A stretch of DNA of 64,000 nucleotides, taken from Colletes latitarsis (Eukaryota; Arthropoda; Insecta; Hymenoptera; Colletidae). This document shows, one piece after another, positions 12,536-24,067 of this stretch. A program made the position numbers and the translations under genes. The stretch lies in contig NC_135136.1 in the NCBI RefSeq assembly GCF_051014445.1, positions 25,314,001 through 25,378,000 of the forward strand, read 5' to 3'. The notes beneath the pieces were generated by a model. The model was given only the letters and a program-made list of their open reading frames with translations. It made no database searches and was not told the origin of the DNA. Position 1 is the stretch's first letter, and every line of letters starts with the position of its first letter.

Positions 12536-15500
12536 AGTGAGGTGTCACATTACAACGTGATTCAAACCAGAGAAAACCTAGGATCTGGCCAACAAGGATG
12601 CGGAAAAGGCGAAATCATAAGCCAGATGGGGGCATAACCCAGACCTAACCCAGACCTAACCGGTGTTATCCTCTAAAATATAGATCGAAGCCAGGTTTAA
12701 TTGTCTGTTTCATTGTGGTTCCACATTACTACGTGATTGAAACCAGAGAAAACCAAGGATCCGGCCAACTACAATGCGGAAAAGGCAAAATCATGAGTCA
12801 GATGCGGGCATAACCCAGACCTAACCCAGACTTAACCGCTGTTACCGACTAAAATACTGACCGAATCCAGGTTTAGTTGACTGGTACTGTGTGGTACCAC
12901 ATTACTACGTGATTCAAACATGAAAGAACCCAGGATCTGGCCAACAAGTATGCGAAGAAGGCAGAATCATGAGCCAGATGCGGGCATAACCCTGACCTAA
13001 CCCAGACCTAACCGGTGTTATCCTCTAAAATATTGATCGAAACCAAGTTTAATGGACTGTTTCAGTGTGGTACCATAATTACTACGTGATTCAAACCAGA
13101 GAAAACCAAGGATCTGGCCAACAAGTATGCGAAGAAGGCAAAATCATGAGCCAAATGCGGGCATAACCTAGACCTTATCCAGACCTAACCGGTGTTACCA
13201 ACTAAAATTCTGATAGAATCCAGGTTTAATGGACTGTTACTGTGTGGTACCACATTACTAAGTGATTAAAACCCGAAAAAACCCAGAATCTGGCCAACAA
13301 GTATGCGAAGAACGCAAAATCATGAGCCAGATGCGGGCGTAACCCAGACCTAACCCAGACCTAACCGGTGTTACCGACTAAAATACTGACCGAATCCAGG
13401 TTTAATTGACTGGTATTGTGTGGTACCACATTACTACGTGATTCAAACCCGAAAAAACCCAGGATCTGGCCGACACGTATGCGAAGATGGCAAAATCATG
13501 GGCCAGATGCGGGCATAACCCAGACCTAACCCAGACCTAACCAGTGTTATCCTCCAAAATGTGGACCGACACCAGGTTTAATTGACCGTTTCAGTGTGGT
13601 ACCACATTACTACGGGATTCAGACCCGAAAAAACCCAGGATATGGCCAACCAGTATGCGAGGAAGGCAAAATCACGAGCCAGATGCGGCCATAACCCAGA
13701 CCTAACCCAGACCTAACCGGTGTTATCCTCTAAAATATTGATCGAAACCAAGTTTACTGGACTGTTTCAGTGTGGTACCATAATTACTACGTGATTCAAA
13801 CCCGAAAAAACACAGGATCTGACCAACAAGTATGCGAAGAAGGCAGAATCATGAGCCAGATGCGGGCATAACCCTGACCTAACCCAGACCTAACCGGTGT
13901 TATCCTCTAAAATATTGATCGAAACATAGTTTAACGGACTGTTTCAGTGTGGTACCACATTACTACGTGATTCAAACCAGAGAAAACCAAGGATCTGGCC
14001 AACTGGTATGCGAAGAAGGCAGAATCATGAGCCAGATGCAGGCATAACCAAGACCTAACCCGGACCTAACAGGTGTTATCCTCTAAAATATTGATCGGAA
14101 CCAAGTTTAGTGGACTATTTCAGTGTTGTACCACAATGCTACGTGATTCAAACCAGAGGAAACCCAGGATCTGGCCAACGAGAATGCGGAAATGGCATAA
14201 CCATGAGCCAGATGCGGGCATAACCCAGACCTAACCCAGACCTAACCGGTGTTATCCTCTAAAATATTGATCGAAACCTAGTTTAACGGACTGTTTCAGT
14301 GTGGTACCACATTACTACGTGATTCAAACCAGAGAAAACCAAGGATCTGGCCAAGTGGTATGCGAAGAAGGCAAAATCATGAGCCAGATGCGGGCATAAC
14401 CTAGACCTTACCCAGACCTAACCGGTGTTACCGACTAAAATACTGACCGAATCCAGGTTTAATTGACTGGTATTGTGTGGTACCACATTACTACGTGATT
14501 CAAACCAGAGAAAACCAAGGATCTGGCCAACAAGAATGCGGAAAAGGCAAAAACATGAGCCAGATGCGGGCATAACCCAGACCTAACCCAGACCTAACCG
14601 GTTTTATCCTCTAAAATATTGATCGGAACCAGGTTTAATTGTCTGTTTCAGCGTGGTTCTACATTACTACGTGATTCAAGACCAGAGATAACCAATGATC
14701 TGGCCGACAAGAATGCGGAAGAGGCAAAATCATGAGCCAGATGCGGGCATATCCCAGACCTAACACTGACCTAACCGGTTTTATCCTCTAAAATATTGAT
14801 CGAAACCAGGTTTAATTGACTGTTTCAATGTGGTACCACATTACTACGTGATTCAAATCCGAAAAAACCCAAGATCTGGCAAAAAGTATGCGAAGAAGGC
14901 AAAATCATTAGCCAGATGCGGGCATATCCCAGACCTTACCCTGACCTAACCGGTTGTATCCTCCAAAATGTGGATCGAAACCAGGATTAATTGACTGTTT
15001 CAATGTGGTACCACATTACTGCGTTATTCAAACTCGAAAAAACCCAGGATCTGGCCAACGAGTATGCGAAGAAGGCAAAATCATGAGCCATATACTGGCA
15101 CAAGCCAGACCTAACCCAGACCTAACCGGTGTTATCCGCTAAAATATTGATCGAAACCAAGTTTTATGTACTGTTTCAGTGTGGTATCACATTACTACGT
15201 GATTCAAACCAGAGAAAACCAAGGATCTGGCCAACAAGTATGCGAAGAAGGCAAAATCATGAGCCAGATGCGGGCATAACCCAGACCTAACCCAGACCTA
15301 ACCGGTTTTATCCTCTAAAATATTGATGGAAACCAGGTTTAATTGTCTGTTTCAGTGTGGTACCACATTACTACGTGATTCAAACCAGAGAAAACCAAGG
15401 ATCTGGCCAACAAGAATGCGGAAACGGCAAAATCATGATCCTGATGCGGGCATAACCCTGACCTAACCCAGACCTAACCGGTGTTATCCTCTAAAATATT

Positions 15501-18500
15501 GATCGAAACCAAGTTTAATGGAATGTTTCATGGTGGTACCATAATTACTACGTCATTCAAACCCGAAAAAACCCAGGATCTGACTAACAAGTATGCGAAG
15601 AATGCAAAATCATGAGCCAGATGCGGGCATAACTTAGACCTAACCCAGACCTAACCGGTGTTACCGACTAAAATATTGATCGGAACCAGGTTTAATTGTC
15701 TGTTGCAGTGAGGTCTCGCACTACAACGTGATTCAAACCTGAGAAAACCCAGGATCTGGCCAACGAGAATGCGGAAATGTCAAAACCATGAGCCAGATGC
15801 GGGCATAACCCAGACCTAACCCAGACCTAACCGGTGTTATCCTTTAAAATATTGATCGAAACCTAGTTTAACGGACTGTTTCAGTGTGGTACCATAATTA
15901 CTACGTGATTCAAACCAGAAAAAACCCAGGATCTGGCCAACAAGAATGCAAAAGAAGGCAAAATCATGGGTCAGATGCAGGCATAACCCAGACCTAACCC
16001 AGACCTAACCGGTGTTATCCTCTATAATATTGATCGAAACCAAGTTTAATGGACTGTTTCAGTGTGGTACCACATGACTACGTGATTCAAACCAGAGAAA
16101 ACCAAGGATCTGGCCAACAGGTATGCGAAGATGGCAAAATCATGAGCCAGATGCGGGCATAACCTTGACCTTACCCTGACCTAACCGGTGTTGCCGACTA
16201 AAATACTGACCGAATCCAGGTTTAATTGACTGGTATTGTGTGGTACCACATTACTACGTGATTCAAACCCGTAAAAACCCAGGATCTGGCCAACCAGTAT
16301 GCGAGGAAGGCAAAATCACGAGCCAGATGCGGACATAACCCAGACCTAACCCAGACCTAACCGGTGTTATCCTCTAAAATATTGATCGAAACCAAGTTTA
16401 ATGGACTGTTTCAGTGTGGTACCACATTACTACGTGATTCAAACCCGAAAAAACCCTGGATCTGGCCAACAGGTATGCGAAGATGGCAAAATCATGGGCC
16501 AGATGCGGTCTTAACCCAGACCTAACCCAGACCTAACCGGTGTTATCCTCTAAAATATTGATCGAAACCAAGTTTAATGGACTGTTTCAGTGTGGTACCA
16601 TAATTACTACGTGATTCAAACCCGAAAAAACACAGGATCTGACCAACAAGTATGCGAAGAAGGCAGAATCATGAGCCAGATGCGGGCATAACCCTGACCT
16701 AACCCAGACCTAACCGGTGTTATCCTCTAAAATATTGATCGAAACATAGTTTAACGGACTGTTTCAGTGTGGTACCACATTACTACGTGATTCAAACCAG
16801 AGAAAACCAAGGATCTGGCCAACTGGTATGCGAAGAAGGCAGAATCATGAGCCAGATGCAGGCATAACCAAGACCTAACCCAGACCTAACAGGTGTTATC
16901 CTCTAAAATATTGATCGGAACCAAGTTTAATGGACTATTTCAGTGTTGTACCACAATGCTACGTGATTCAAACCAGAGGAAACCCAGGATCTGGCCAACG
17001 AGAATGCGGAAATGGCATAACCATGAGCCAGATGCGGGCATAACCCAGACCTAACCCAGACCTAACCGGTGTTATCCTCTAAAATATTGATCGAAACCTA
17101 GTTTAGCGGACTGTTTCAGTGTGGTACCACATTACTACGTGATTCAAACCAGAGAAAACCAAGGATCTGGCCAACTGGTATGCGAAGAAGGCAAAATCAT
17201 GAGCCAGATGCGGGCATAACCTAGACCTTACCCAGACCTAACCGGTGTTACCGACTAAAATACTGACCGAATCCAGGTTTAATTGACTGGTATTGTGTGG
17301 TACCACATTACTACGTGATTCAAACCAGAGAAAACCAAGGATCTGGCCAACAAGAATGCGGAAAAGGCAAAAACATGAGCCAGATGCGGGCATAACCCAG
17401 ACCTAACCCAGACCTAACCGGTTTTATCCTCTAAAATATTGATCGGAACCAGGTTTAGTTGTCTGTTTCAGCGTGGTTCTACATTACTACGTGATTCAAG
17501 ACCAGAGATAACCAATGATCTGGCCGACGAGAATGCGGAAGAGGCAAAATCATGAGCCAGATGCGGGCATATCCCAGACCTAACACTGACCTAACCGGTT
17601 TTATCCTCTAAAATATTGATCGAAACCAGGTTTAATTGACTGTTTCAATGTGGTACCACATTACTACGTGATTCAAATCCGAAAAAACCCAAGATCTGGC
17701 AAAAAGTATGCGAAGAAGGCAAAATCATTAGCCAGATGCGGGCATATCCCAGACCTTACCCTGACCTAACCGGTTGTATCCTCCAAAATGTGGATCGAAA
17801 CCAGGATTAATTGACTGTTTCAATGTGGTACCACATTACTGCGTTATTCAAACTCGAAAAAACCCAGGATCTGGCCAACGAGTATGCGAAGAAGGCAAAA
17901 TCATGAGCCATATACTGGCACAACCCAGACCTAACCCAGACCTAACCGGTGTTATCCGCTAAAATATTGATGGAAACCAGGTTTAATTGTCTGTTTCAGT
18001 GTGGTACCACATTACTACGTGATTCAAACCAGAGAAAACCAAGGATCTGGCCAACAAGAAAGCGGAAAAGGCAAAATCATGATCCAGATGCGGGCATAAC
18101 CCAGACCTAACCCAGACCTAGCCAGTGTTATCCTTTAAAATGTGGATCGTAACCCGGTTTAATTGACTGTTTCATTGTGGTACCACATTGCTACGTGATT
18201 CAAACCCGAAAAAACCCAGGATCTGGCCAACAAGTTGGCGAAGAAAGCAAAATCATGAGCCAGATGCGGGCATAACCCAGATCTAACTCAGACCTAACCG
18301 GTGTTACCGACTAAAATATTGGTCGGAACCAGGTTTAATTGTCTGTTTCAGAGAGGTGTCACATTACTACGTGATTCAAACCAGAGAAAACCAAGGATCT
18401 GGCCAACAAGAATGCGGAAAGGGCAAAATCATGGGCCAGATGGGGGCATAACCCAGACCTCACCCAGACCTAACCGGTGTTATCCTCTAAAATATTGATC

Positions 18501-18669
18501 GAAACCAGGTTTAGTTCTCTGTTTCATTGTGGTACCACATTACTACGTGATTGAAACCTGACAAACCCAAGGATCTGGGCAACAGGTATGCGAAGAAGGC
18601 AAAATCATAGGCCAGATGCGAGCATAACCCAGACCTAACCCAGACCTAACCGGTTTTACCCTCCAAAAT
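12189..18669 (+). repeat. Long HOR block, copy 2
   Basis: Second copy of 4,964-11,620 with about one monomer fewer. The right edge is where copy 1 continues with ATTGATCGAAACCAAG (11,621 on) and copy 2 with ATAGATCGCAACCAGG (18,670 on). The copies differ at only a few bases, for instance CCAGAAGCGAGC (about 11,573) versus CCAGATGCGAGC (about 18,612). Confidence 0.9.
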
Positions 18670-19020
18670 ATAGATCGCAACCAGGTTTAATTGTCTGTTT
18701 CAGTGTGGTACCACATTACTACGTGATTCAAACCAGAGAAAACCAAGGATCTGGCCAATAAGAATGCGGAAAAGGCAAAATCATTAGCCAGATGCGGGCA
18801 TAAACCAGACCTAACCCAGACCTAACCGGTTTTATCCTCTAAAATATTGATCGGAACCAGGTTTAATTGTCAGTTTCAGTGTGGTTCCACATAACTACGT
18901 GATTCAAACCATAGAAAACCAAGGATCTGACCAACAAGTATGCGAAGAAGGTAAAATCATGGGCCAGATGCAGGCATAACCCAGACCTAACCCAGACCTA
19001 ACCGGTGTTATCCTCTAAAA
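18670..19020 (+). repeat. Two monomers without a near-identical copy inside segment A
   Basis: These ordinary satellite monomers separate the second long block from the next partial copy. Marker variants are ATAGATCGCAACC (18,670), GTCAGTTTCAG and CCACATAACTACG (about 18,870-18,895) and CATAGAAAACC. The only close counterpart I saw is 61,461-61,811 in A'. Confidence 0.8.
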
Positions 19021-20160
19021 TATTGATCGAAACCAAGTTTAATGGACTGTTTCAGTGTGGTACCACATTACTGCGTGATTCAAACCAGAGAAAACCAAGG
19101 ATCTGGCCAACAGGTATGCGAAGAAGGCAAAATCATGAGGCATATGCGGGCATAACCCAGACCTAACCCAGACCTAACCGGTTTTATCCTCTAAAATATT
19201 GATGGAAACCAGGTTTAATTGTCTGTTTCAGTGTGGTACCACATTACTACGTGATTCAAACGAGAGAAAACCAAGGATCTGGCCAACAAGAATGCGGAAA
19301 CGGCAAAATCATGATCCTGATGCGGGCATAACCCTGACCTAACCCAGACCTAACCGGTGTTATCCTCTAAAATATTGATCGAAACCAAGTTTAATGGAAT
19401 GTTTCAAGGTGGTACCATAATTACTACGTCATTCAAACCCGAAAAAACCCAGGATCTGACTAACAAGTATGCGAAGAATGCAAAATCATGAGCCAGATGC
19501 GGGCATAACTTAGACCTAACCCAGACCTAACCGGTGTTACCGACTAAAATATTGATCGGAACCAGGTTTAATTGTCTGTTGCAGTGAGGTCTCGCACTAC
19601 AACGTGATTCAAACCTGAGAAAACCCAGGATCTGGCCAACGAGAATGCGGAAATGTCAAAACCATGAGCCAGATGCGGGCATAACCCAGACCTAACCCAG
19701 ACCTAACCGGTGTTATCCTCTAAAATATTGATCGAAACCTAGTTTAACTGACTGTTTCAGTGTGGTACCATAATTACTACGTGATTCAAACCAGAAAAAA
19801 CCCAGGATCTGGCCAACAAGAATGCAAAAGAAGGCTTAATCATGGGTCAGATGCAGGCATAACCCAGACCTAACCCAGACCTAACCGGTGTTATCCTCTA
19901 TAATATTGATCGAAACCAAGTTTAATGGACTGTTTCAGTGTGGTACCACATGACTACGTGATTCAAACCAGAGAAAACCAAGGATCTGGCCAACAGGTAT
20001 GCGAAGATGGCAAAATCATGAGCCAGATGCGGGCATAACCTTGACCTTATCCTGACCTAACCGGTGTTGCCGACTAAAATACTGACCGAATCCAGGTTTA
20101 ATTGACTGGTATTGTGTGGTACCACATTACTACGTGATTCAAACCCGTAAAAACCCAGGA
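19021..20160 (+). repeat. Partial third copy of a long-block subregion
   Basis: From about 19,141 to 20,160 this closely matches 15,265-16,284 with an offset of 3,876 bp (22 monomers), and also 8,216-9,235. The first monomer (19,021-19,140) is less similar, with ACTGCGTGATT and GAGGCATATGCGGG. The match ends where this copy reads CAACAAGTATGCGAAG instead of CAACCAGTATGCGAGG. Confidence 0.85.
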
Positions 20161-20544
20161 TCTGGCCAACAAGTATGCGAAGAAGGCAATATCATGGGCC
20201 AGATGCGGGCATAACCCAGACCTAACCCAGACCTAACCGGTGTTATCCTCTAAAATATTGATCGAAACCAAGTTTAATGGACTGTTTCAGTGTGGTACCA
20301 CATTACTACGTGATTAAAACCCGAAAAAACCCAGGATCTGGCCAACAAGTAGGCGAAGAAAGCTAAATCATGAGCTAGATGCGGGCATAACCAAGACCTA
20401 ACCCAGACCTAACCGGTTGTATCCTCTAAATTGTGGATCGAAACCTGGTTTAATTGTCTGTTTCAGTGTGGTACCACATTACTACGTGATTCAAACCAGA
20501 GAAAACCAAGGATCTGGCCAACAAGAATGCGGAAATGGCAAAAT
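20161..20544 (+). repeat. Transitional satellite monomers
   Basis: About two monomers link the partial third copy to the 915-bp duplication. They hold unusual variants: AAGTAGGCGAAGAAAGCTAAATC near 20,350, and GGTTGTATCCTCTAAATTGTGG near 20,416. The A' equivalent carries an extra hybrid monomer built from this subtype. Confidence 0.8.
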
Positions 20545-21459
20545 CATGATCCAGATGCGGGCATAACCCAGACCTAACCCAGACCTAGCCAGTGTTATCC
20601 TCTAAAATGTGGATCGGAACCAAGTTTAATGGACTGTTTCAGTGTGGTACACCATTACTACGTGATTCAAACAAGAGACAACCCAGGATCTGGCCAACAA
20701 GTTGGCGAAGAAAGCAAAATCATGAGCCAGATGCGGGCATAACCCAGACCTAACCCAGACCTAACCGGTGTTACCGACTAAAATATTGGTCGGAACCAGG
20801 TTCAATTGTCTGTTTCAGAGAGGTGTCACATTACTACGTGATTCAAACCAGAGAAAACCAAGGATTTGGCCAACAGGTATGCGAAGAAGGCAAAATCATG
20901 AGCCAGATGCGGGCATAACCCAGACCTAACCCAGACCTAACCGGTGTTATCCTCTAAAATGTGGATCGAAACCAGGATTAATTGACTGTTACTGTGTGGT
21001 ACACCATTACTACGTGATTCAAACCCGAAAAAACCCAGGATCTGGCTAACAGGTATGATAAGAAGGCAAAATCATGAGCCAGATGCGGGCATCACCCAGA
21101 CCTAACCCAGACCTAACCTGTTTTATCCTCTAAAATATTGATGGAAACCAGGTTTTATTGTCAGTTTCAGTGTGGTACCACATTACTACGTGATTCAAGC
21201 CAGAGAATACCCAGGATCTGGCCAACAAGTATCCGGAAAGGCAGAATCATGAGCCAGATGCGGGCATAACCCAGACCTAACGCAGACCTAACCGGTTTTA
21301 TCCTCTAAAATATTGATCGAAACCAGGTTTAATTGACTGTTTCAATGTGGTACCGCATTACTACGTGATTCAAACCAGAGAAAACCAAGGATCTGGCCAA
21401 CAAGAATGCGGAAAAGGCAAAATCATGATCCAGATGCTGGCATAACCCAGACCTAACCA
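20545..21459 (+). repeat. 915-bp segment, copy 1 (1,220-bp spacing)
   Basis: About five monomers repeat at 21,765-22,679 with offset 1,220 bp. Markers are GGTACACCATTACTACG followed by CAAGAGA (20,647), GGCTAACAGGTATGATAAG (21,043) and GTATCCGGAAAGGC (about 21,229). The last monomer has only one 11-bp TAACCCAGACC unit, which explains why 1,220 bp is slightly less than seven full monomers. The opening monomers recur near the right end of the window in A'. Confidence 0.87.
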
Positions 21460-21460
21460 G
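21441..21460 (+). repeat. Contracted telomere-like motif (one 11-bp unit lost)
   Basis: Only one TAACCCAGACC precedes TAACC here, so the monomer is 11 bp shorter. The same contraction is in the duplicated monomer at about 22,661-22,680, so it predates that duplication. Loss of one unit of a perfect 11-bp direct repeat is the expected product of replication slippage. Confidence 0.9.
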
Positions 21461-21764
21461 TGTTATCCTTCAAAATGTGGATCGAAACCCGGTTTAATTG
21501 ACTGTTTCATTGTGGTACCACATTAGTACGTGATTCAAACCCGAAAAAACCCAGGATCTGGCCAACAAGTTGGCGAAGAAAGCTAAATTATGAGCCAGAT
21601 GCGGGCATAACCAAGTCCTAACCGAGACCTAACCGGTGTTATCCTCTAAAATATTGATCGAAACCAAGTTTAATGGACTATTTCAGTGTGGTACCACATT
21701 GCTACGTGATTCAAACCAGAGAAAACCCAGGATCTGGCCAACGAGAATGCGGAAATGGCAAAAC
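21460..21764 (+). repeat. Spacer monomers between the 915-bp copies
   Basis: About 305 bp of ordinary satellite. It includes CGAAACCCGGTTTAATTG, CACATTAGTACGTG (single-base variant) and AAGTCCTAACCGAGACC (about 21,614), a doubly mutated form of the telomere-like motif. Confidence 0.8.
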
Positions 21765-22679
21765 CATGATCCAGATGCGGGCATAACCCAGACCTAACCC
21801 AGACCTAGCCAGTGTTATCCTCTAAAATGTGGATCGAAACCAAGTTTAATGGACTGTTTCAGTGTGGTACACCATTACTACGTGATTCAAACAAGAGAAA
21901 ACCCAGGATCTGGCCAACAAGTTGGCGAAGAAAGCAAAATCATGAGCCAGATGCGGGCATAACCCAGACCTAACCCAGACCTAACCGGTGTTACCGACTA
22001 AAATATTGGTCGGAACCAGGTTCAATTGTCTGTTTCAGAGAGGTGTCACATTACTACGTGATTCAAACCAGAGAAAACCAAGGATTTGGCCAACAGGTAT
22101 GCGAAGAAGGCAAAATCATGAGCCAGATGCGGGCATAACCCAGACCTAACCCAGACCTAACCGGTGTTATCCTCTAAAATGTGGATCGAAACCAGGATTA
22201 ATTGACTGTTACTGTGTGGTACACCATTACTACCTGATTCAAACCCGAAAAAACCCAGGATCTGGCTAACAGGTATGATAAGAAGGCAAAATCATGAGCC
22301 AGATGCGGGCATCACCCAGACCTAACCCAGACCTAACCTGTTTTATCCTCTAAAATATTGATGGAAACCAGGTTTTATTGTCAGTTTCAGTGTGGTACCA
22401 CATTACTACGTGATTCAAGCCAGAGAATACCCAGGATCTGGCCAACAAGTATCCGGAAAGGCAGAATCATGAGCCAGATGCGGGCATAACCCAGACCTAA
22501 CGCAGACCTAACCGGTTTTATCCTCTAAAATATTGATCGAAACCAGGTTTAATTGACTGTTTCAATGTGGTACCGCATTACTACGTGATTCAAACCAGAG
22601 AAAACCAAGGATCTGGCCAACAAGAATGCGGAAAAGGCAAAATCATGATCCAGATGCTGGCATAACCCAGACCTAACCG
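21765..22679 (+). repeat. 915-bp segment, copy 2
   Basis: Copy of 20,545-21,459, including the contracted telomere-like motif at about 22,663. Small differences include ACCTGATTC (about 22,231) against ACGTGATTC and AAGAGAAAACCC against AAGAGACAACCC. The right edge is where this copy reads AACCGGTGTTATCCTC and copy 1 reads AACCAGTGTTATCCTT. Confidence 0.87.
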
Positions 22680-23930
22680 GTGTTATCCTCTAAAATATTG
22701 ATCGAAACCTAGTTTAACGGACTGTTTCAGTGTGGTACCACATTACTACGTGATTCAAACCAGAGAAAACCAAGGATCTGGCCAACTGGTATGCGAAGAA
22801 GGCAAAATCATGAGCCAGATGCGGGCATAACCTAGACCTTACCCAGACCTAACCGGTGTTACCGACTAAAATACTGACCGAATCCCGGTTTAATTGACTG
22901 GTATTGTGTGGTACCACATTACTACGTGATTCAAACCAGAGAAAACCCAGGATCTGGCCAACAGGTATGCGAAGATGGCAAAATCATGGGCCAGATGCGG
23001 GCTTAACCCAGACCTAACCCAGACCTAACCGGTGTTATCCTCTAAAATATTGATCGAAACCAGGTTTAATTGACTGTTTCAATGTGGTACCACATTACTA
23101 CGTGATTCAAACCCGAAAAAACCCAGGATCTGGCCAACAGGTATGCGAAGATGGCAAAATCATGGGCCAGATGCGGGCTTAACCCAGACCTAACCCAGAC
23201 CTAACCGGTGTTATTCTCTAAAATGTGGACCGACACCAGGTTTAATTGACCGTTTCAGTGTGGTACCACATTACTACGGGATTCAAACCCGAAAAAACCC
23301 AGGATATGGCCAACCAGTATGCGAGGAAGGCAAAATCACGAGCCAGATGCGGACATAACCCAGACCTAACCCAGACCTAACCGGTGTTATCCTCTAAAAT
23401 ATTGATCGAAACCAAGTTTAATGGACTGTTTCAGTGTGGTACCATAATTACTACGTGATTCAAACCCGAAAAAACACAGGATCTGACAAACAAGTATGCG
23501 AGGAATGCAAAATCATGAGCCAGATGCGGGCATAACTTAGACCTAACCCAGAACTAACCGGTGTTACCGACTAAAATATTGATCGGAACCAGGTTTAATT
23601 GTCTGTTGCAGTGAGGTGTCACATTACAACGTGATTCAAACCAGAGAAAACCTAGGATCTGGCCAACAAGGATGCGGAAAAGGCAAAATCATGAGCCAGA
23701 TGGGGGCATAACCCAGACCTAACCCAGTCCTAACCGGTGTTATCCTCTAAAATATTGATCGAAACCAGGTTTAATTGTCTGTTTCATTGTGGTTCCACAT
23801 TACTACGTGATTGAAACCAGAGGAAATCAAGGATCCGGCCAACAAGAATGCGGAAAATGCAAAATCATGAGTCAGATGCGGGCATAACCCATACCTAACC
23901 CAGACTTAACCGCTGTTACCGACTAAAATA
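22665..23930 (+). repeat. Isolated partial copy of the 9-mer HOR
   Basis: This matches 35,531-36,796 with constant offset 12,866 bp, about seven of the nine monomers of the HOR that dominates 35,202-42,871. Shared fingerprints are GAATCCCGGTTTAATTG (22,880), GACAAACAAGTATGCGAGG (about 23,485), CAGTCCTAACCGG and AGAGGAAATCAAGGATCC (about 23,820). It diverges where this copy has AAATACTGACC and the HOR has AAATATTGATC. Here it occurs once and is not tandemly amplified, so it may be the ancestral form or a copied-out fragment. Confidence 0.88.
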
Positions 23931-24067
23931 CTGACCGAATCCAGGTTTAGTTGACTGGTACTGTGTGGTACCACATTGCTACGTGATTCAAACACGAAAG
24001 AACCCAGGATCTGGCCAACAAGTATGCGAAGAAGGCAGAATCATGAGCCAGATGCGGGCATAACCCT
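23931..24067 (+). repeat. Transitional monomer before segment B
   Basis: A single monomer starting CTGACCGAATCCAGGTTTAG, with ACACGAAAGAACCC, links the 9-mer fragment to segment B. It resembles monomers at about 30,450 and 32,565, which precede the same ACCTGATTC monomer, so this local order is older than the surrounding duplications. Confidence 0.75.

Larger units (their letters stand above)
1..21033 (+). repeat. Segment A: first copy of a ~42.8-kb-spaced duplication
   Basis: Every distinctive monomer from position 1 to about 20,190 reappears 42,791 bp downstream in the same order. From about 20,194 to 21,033 the offset is 42,967 bp, because A' gained one monomer. Reading the two copies side by side I noticed about ten base differences, for example C8042/T50833, C9913/T52704, C11534/G54325, T17425/C60216, G17458/A60249, C18678/A61469 and A19407/T62198. 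This is far closer than monomers are to each other, so the duplication is recent or is maintained by exchange. The left edge lies outside the window. Confidence 0.95.

Noticed and set aside
1..21033. Assembly duplication as the sole explanation for A and A'
   Set aside because: Not excluded, but less likely. The copies carry private substitutions, a conversion tract and a hybrid monomer, which a mere assembly duplication would not create. Long reads are needed to settle it.
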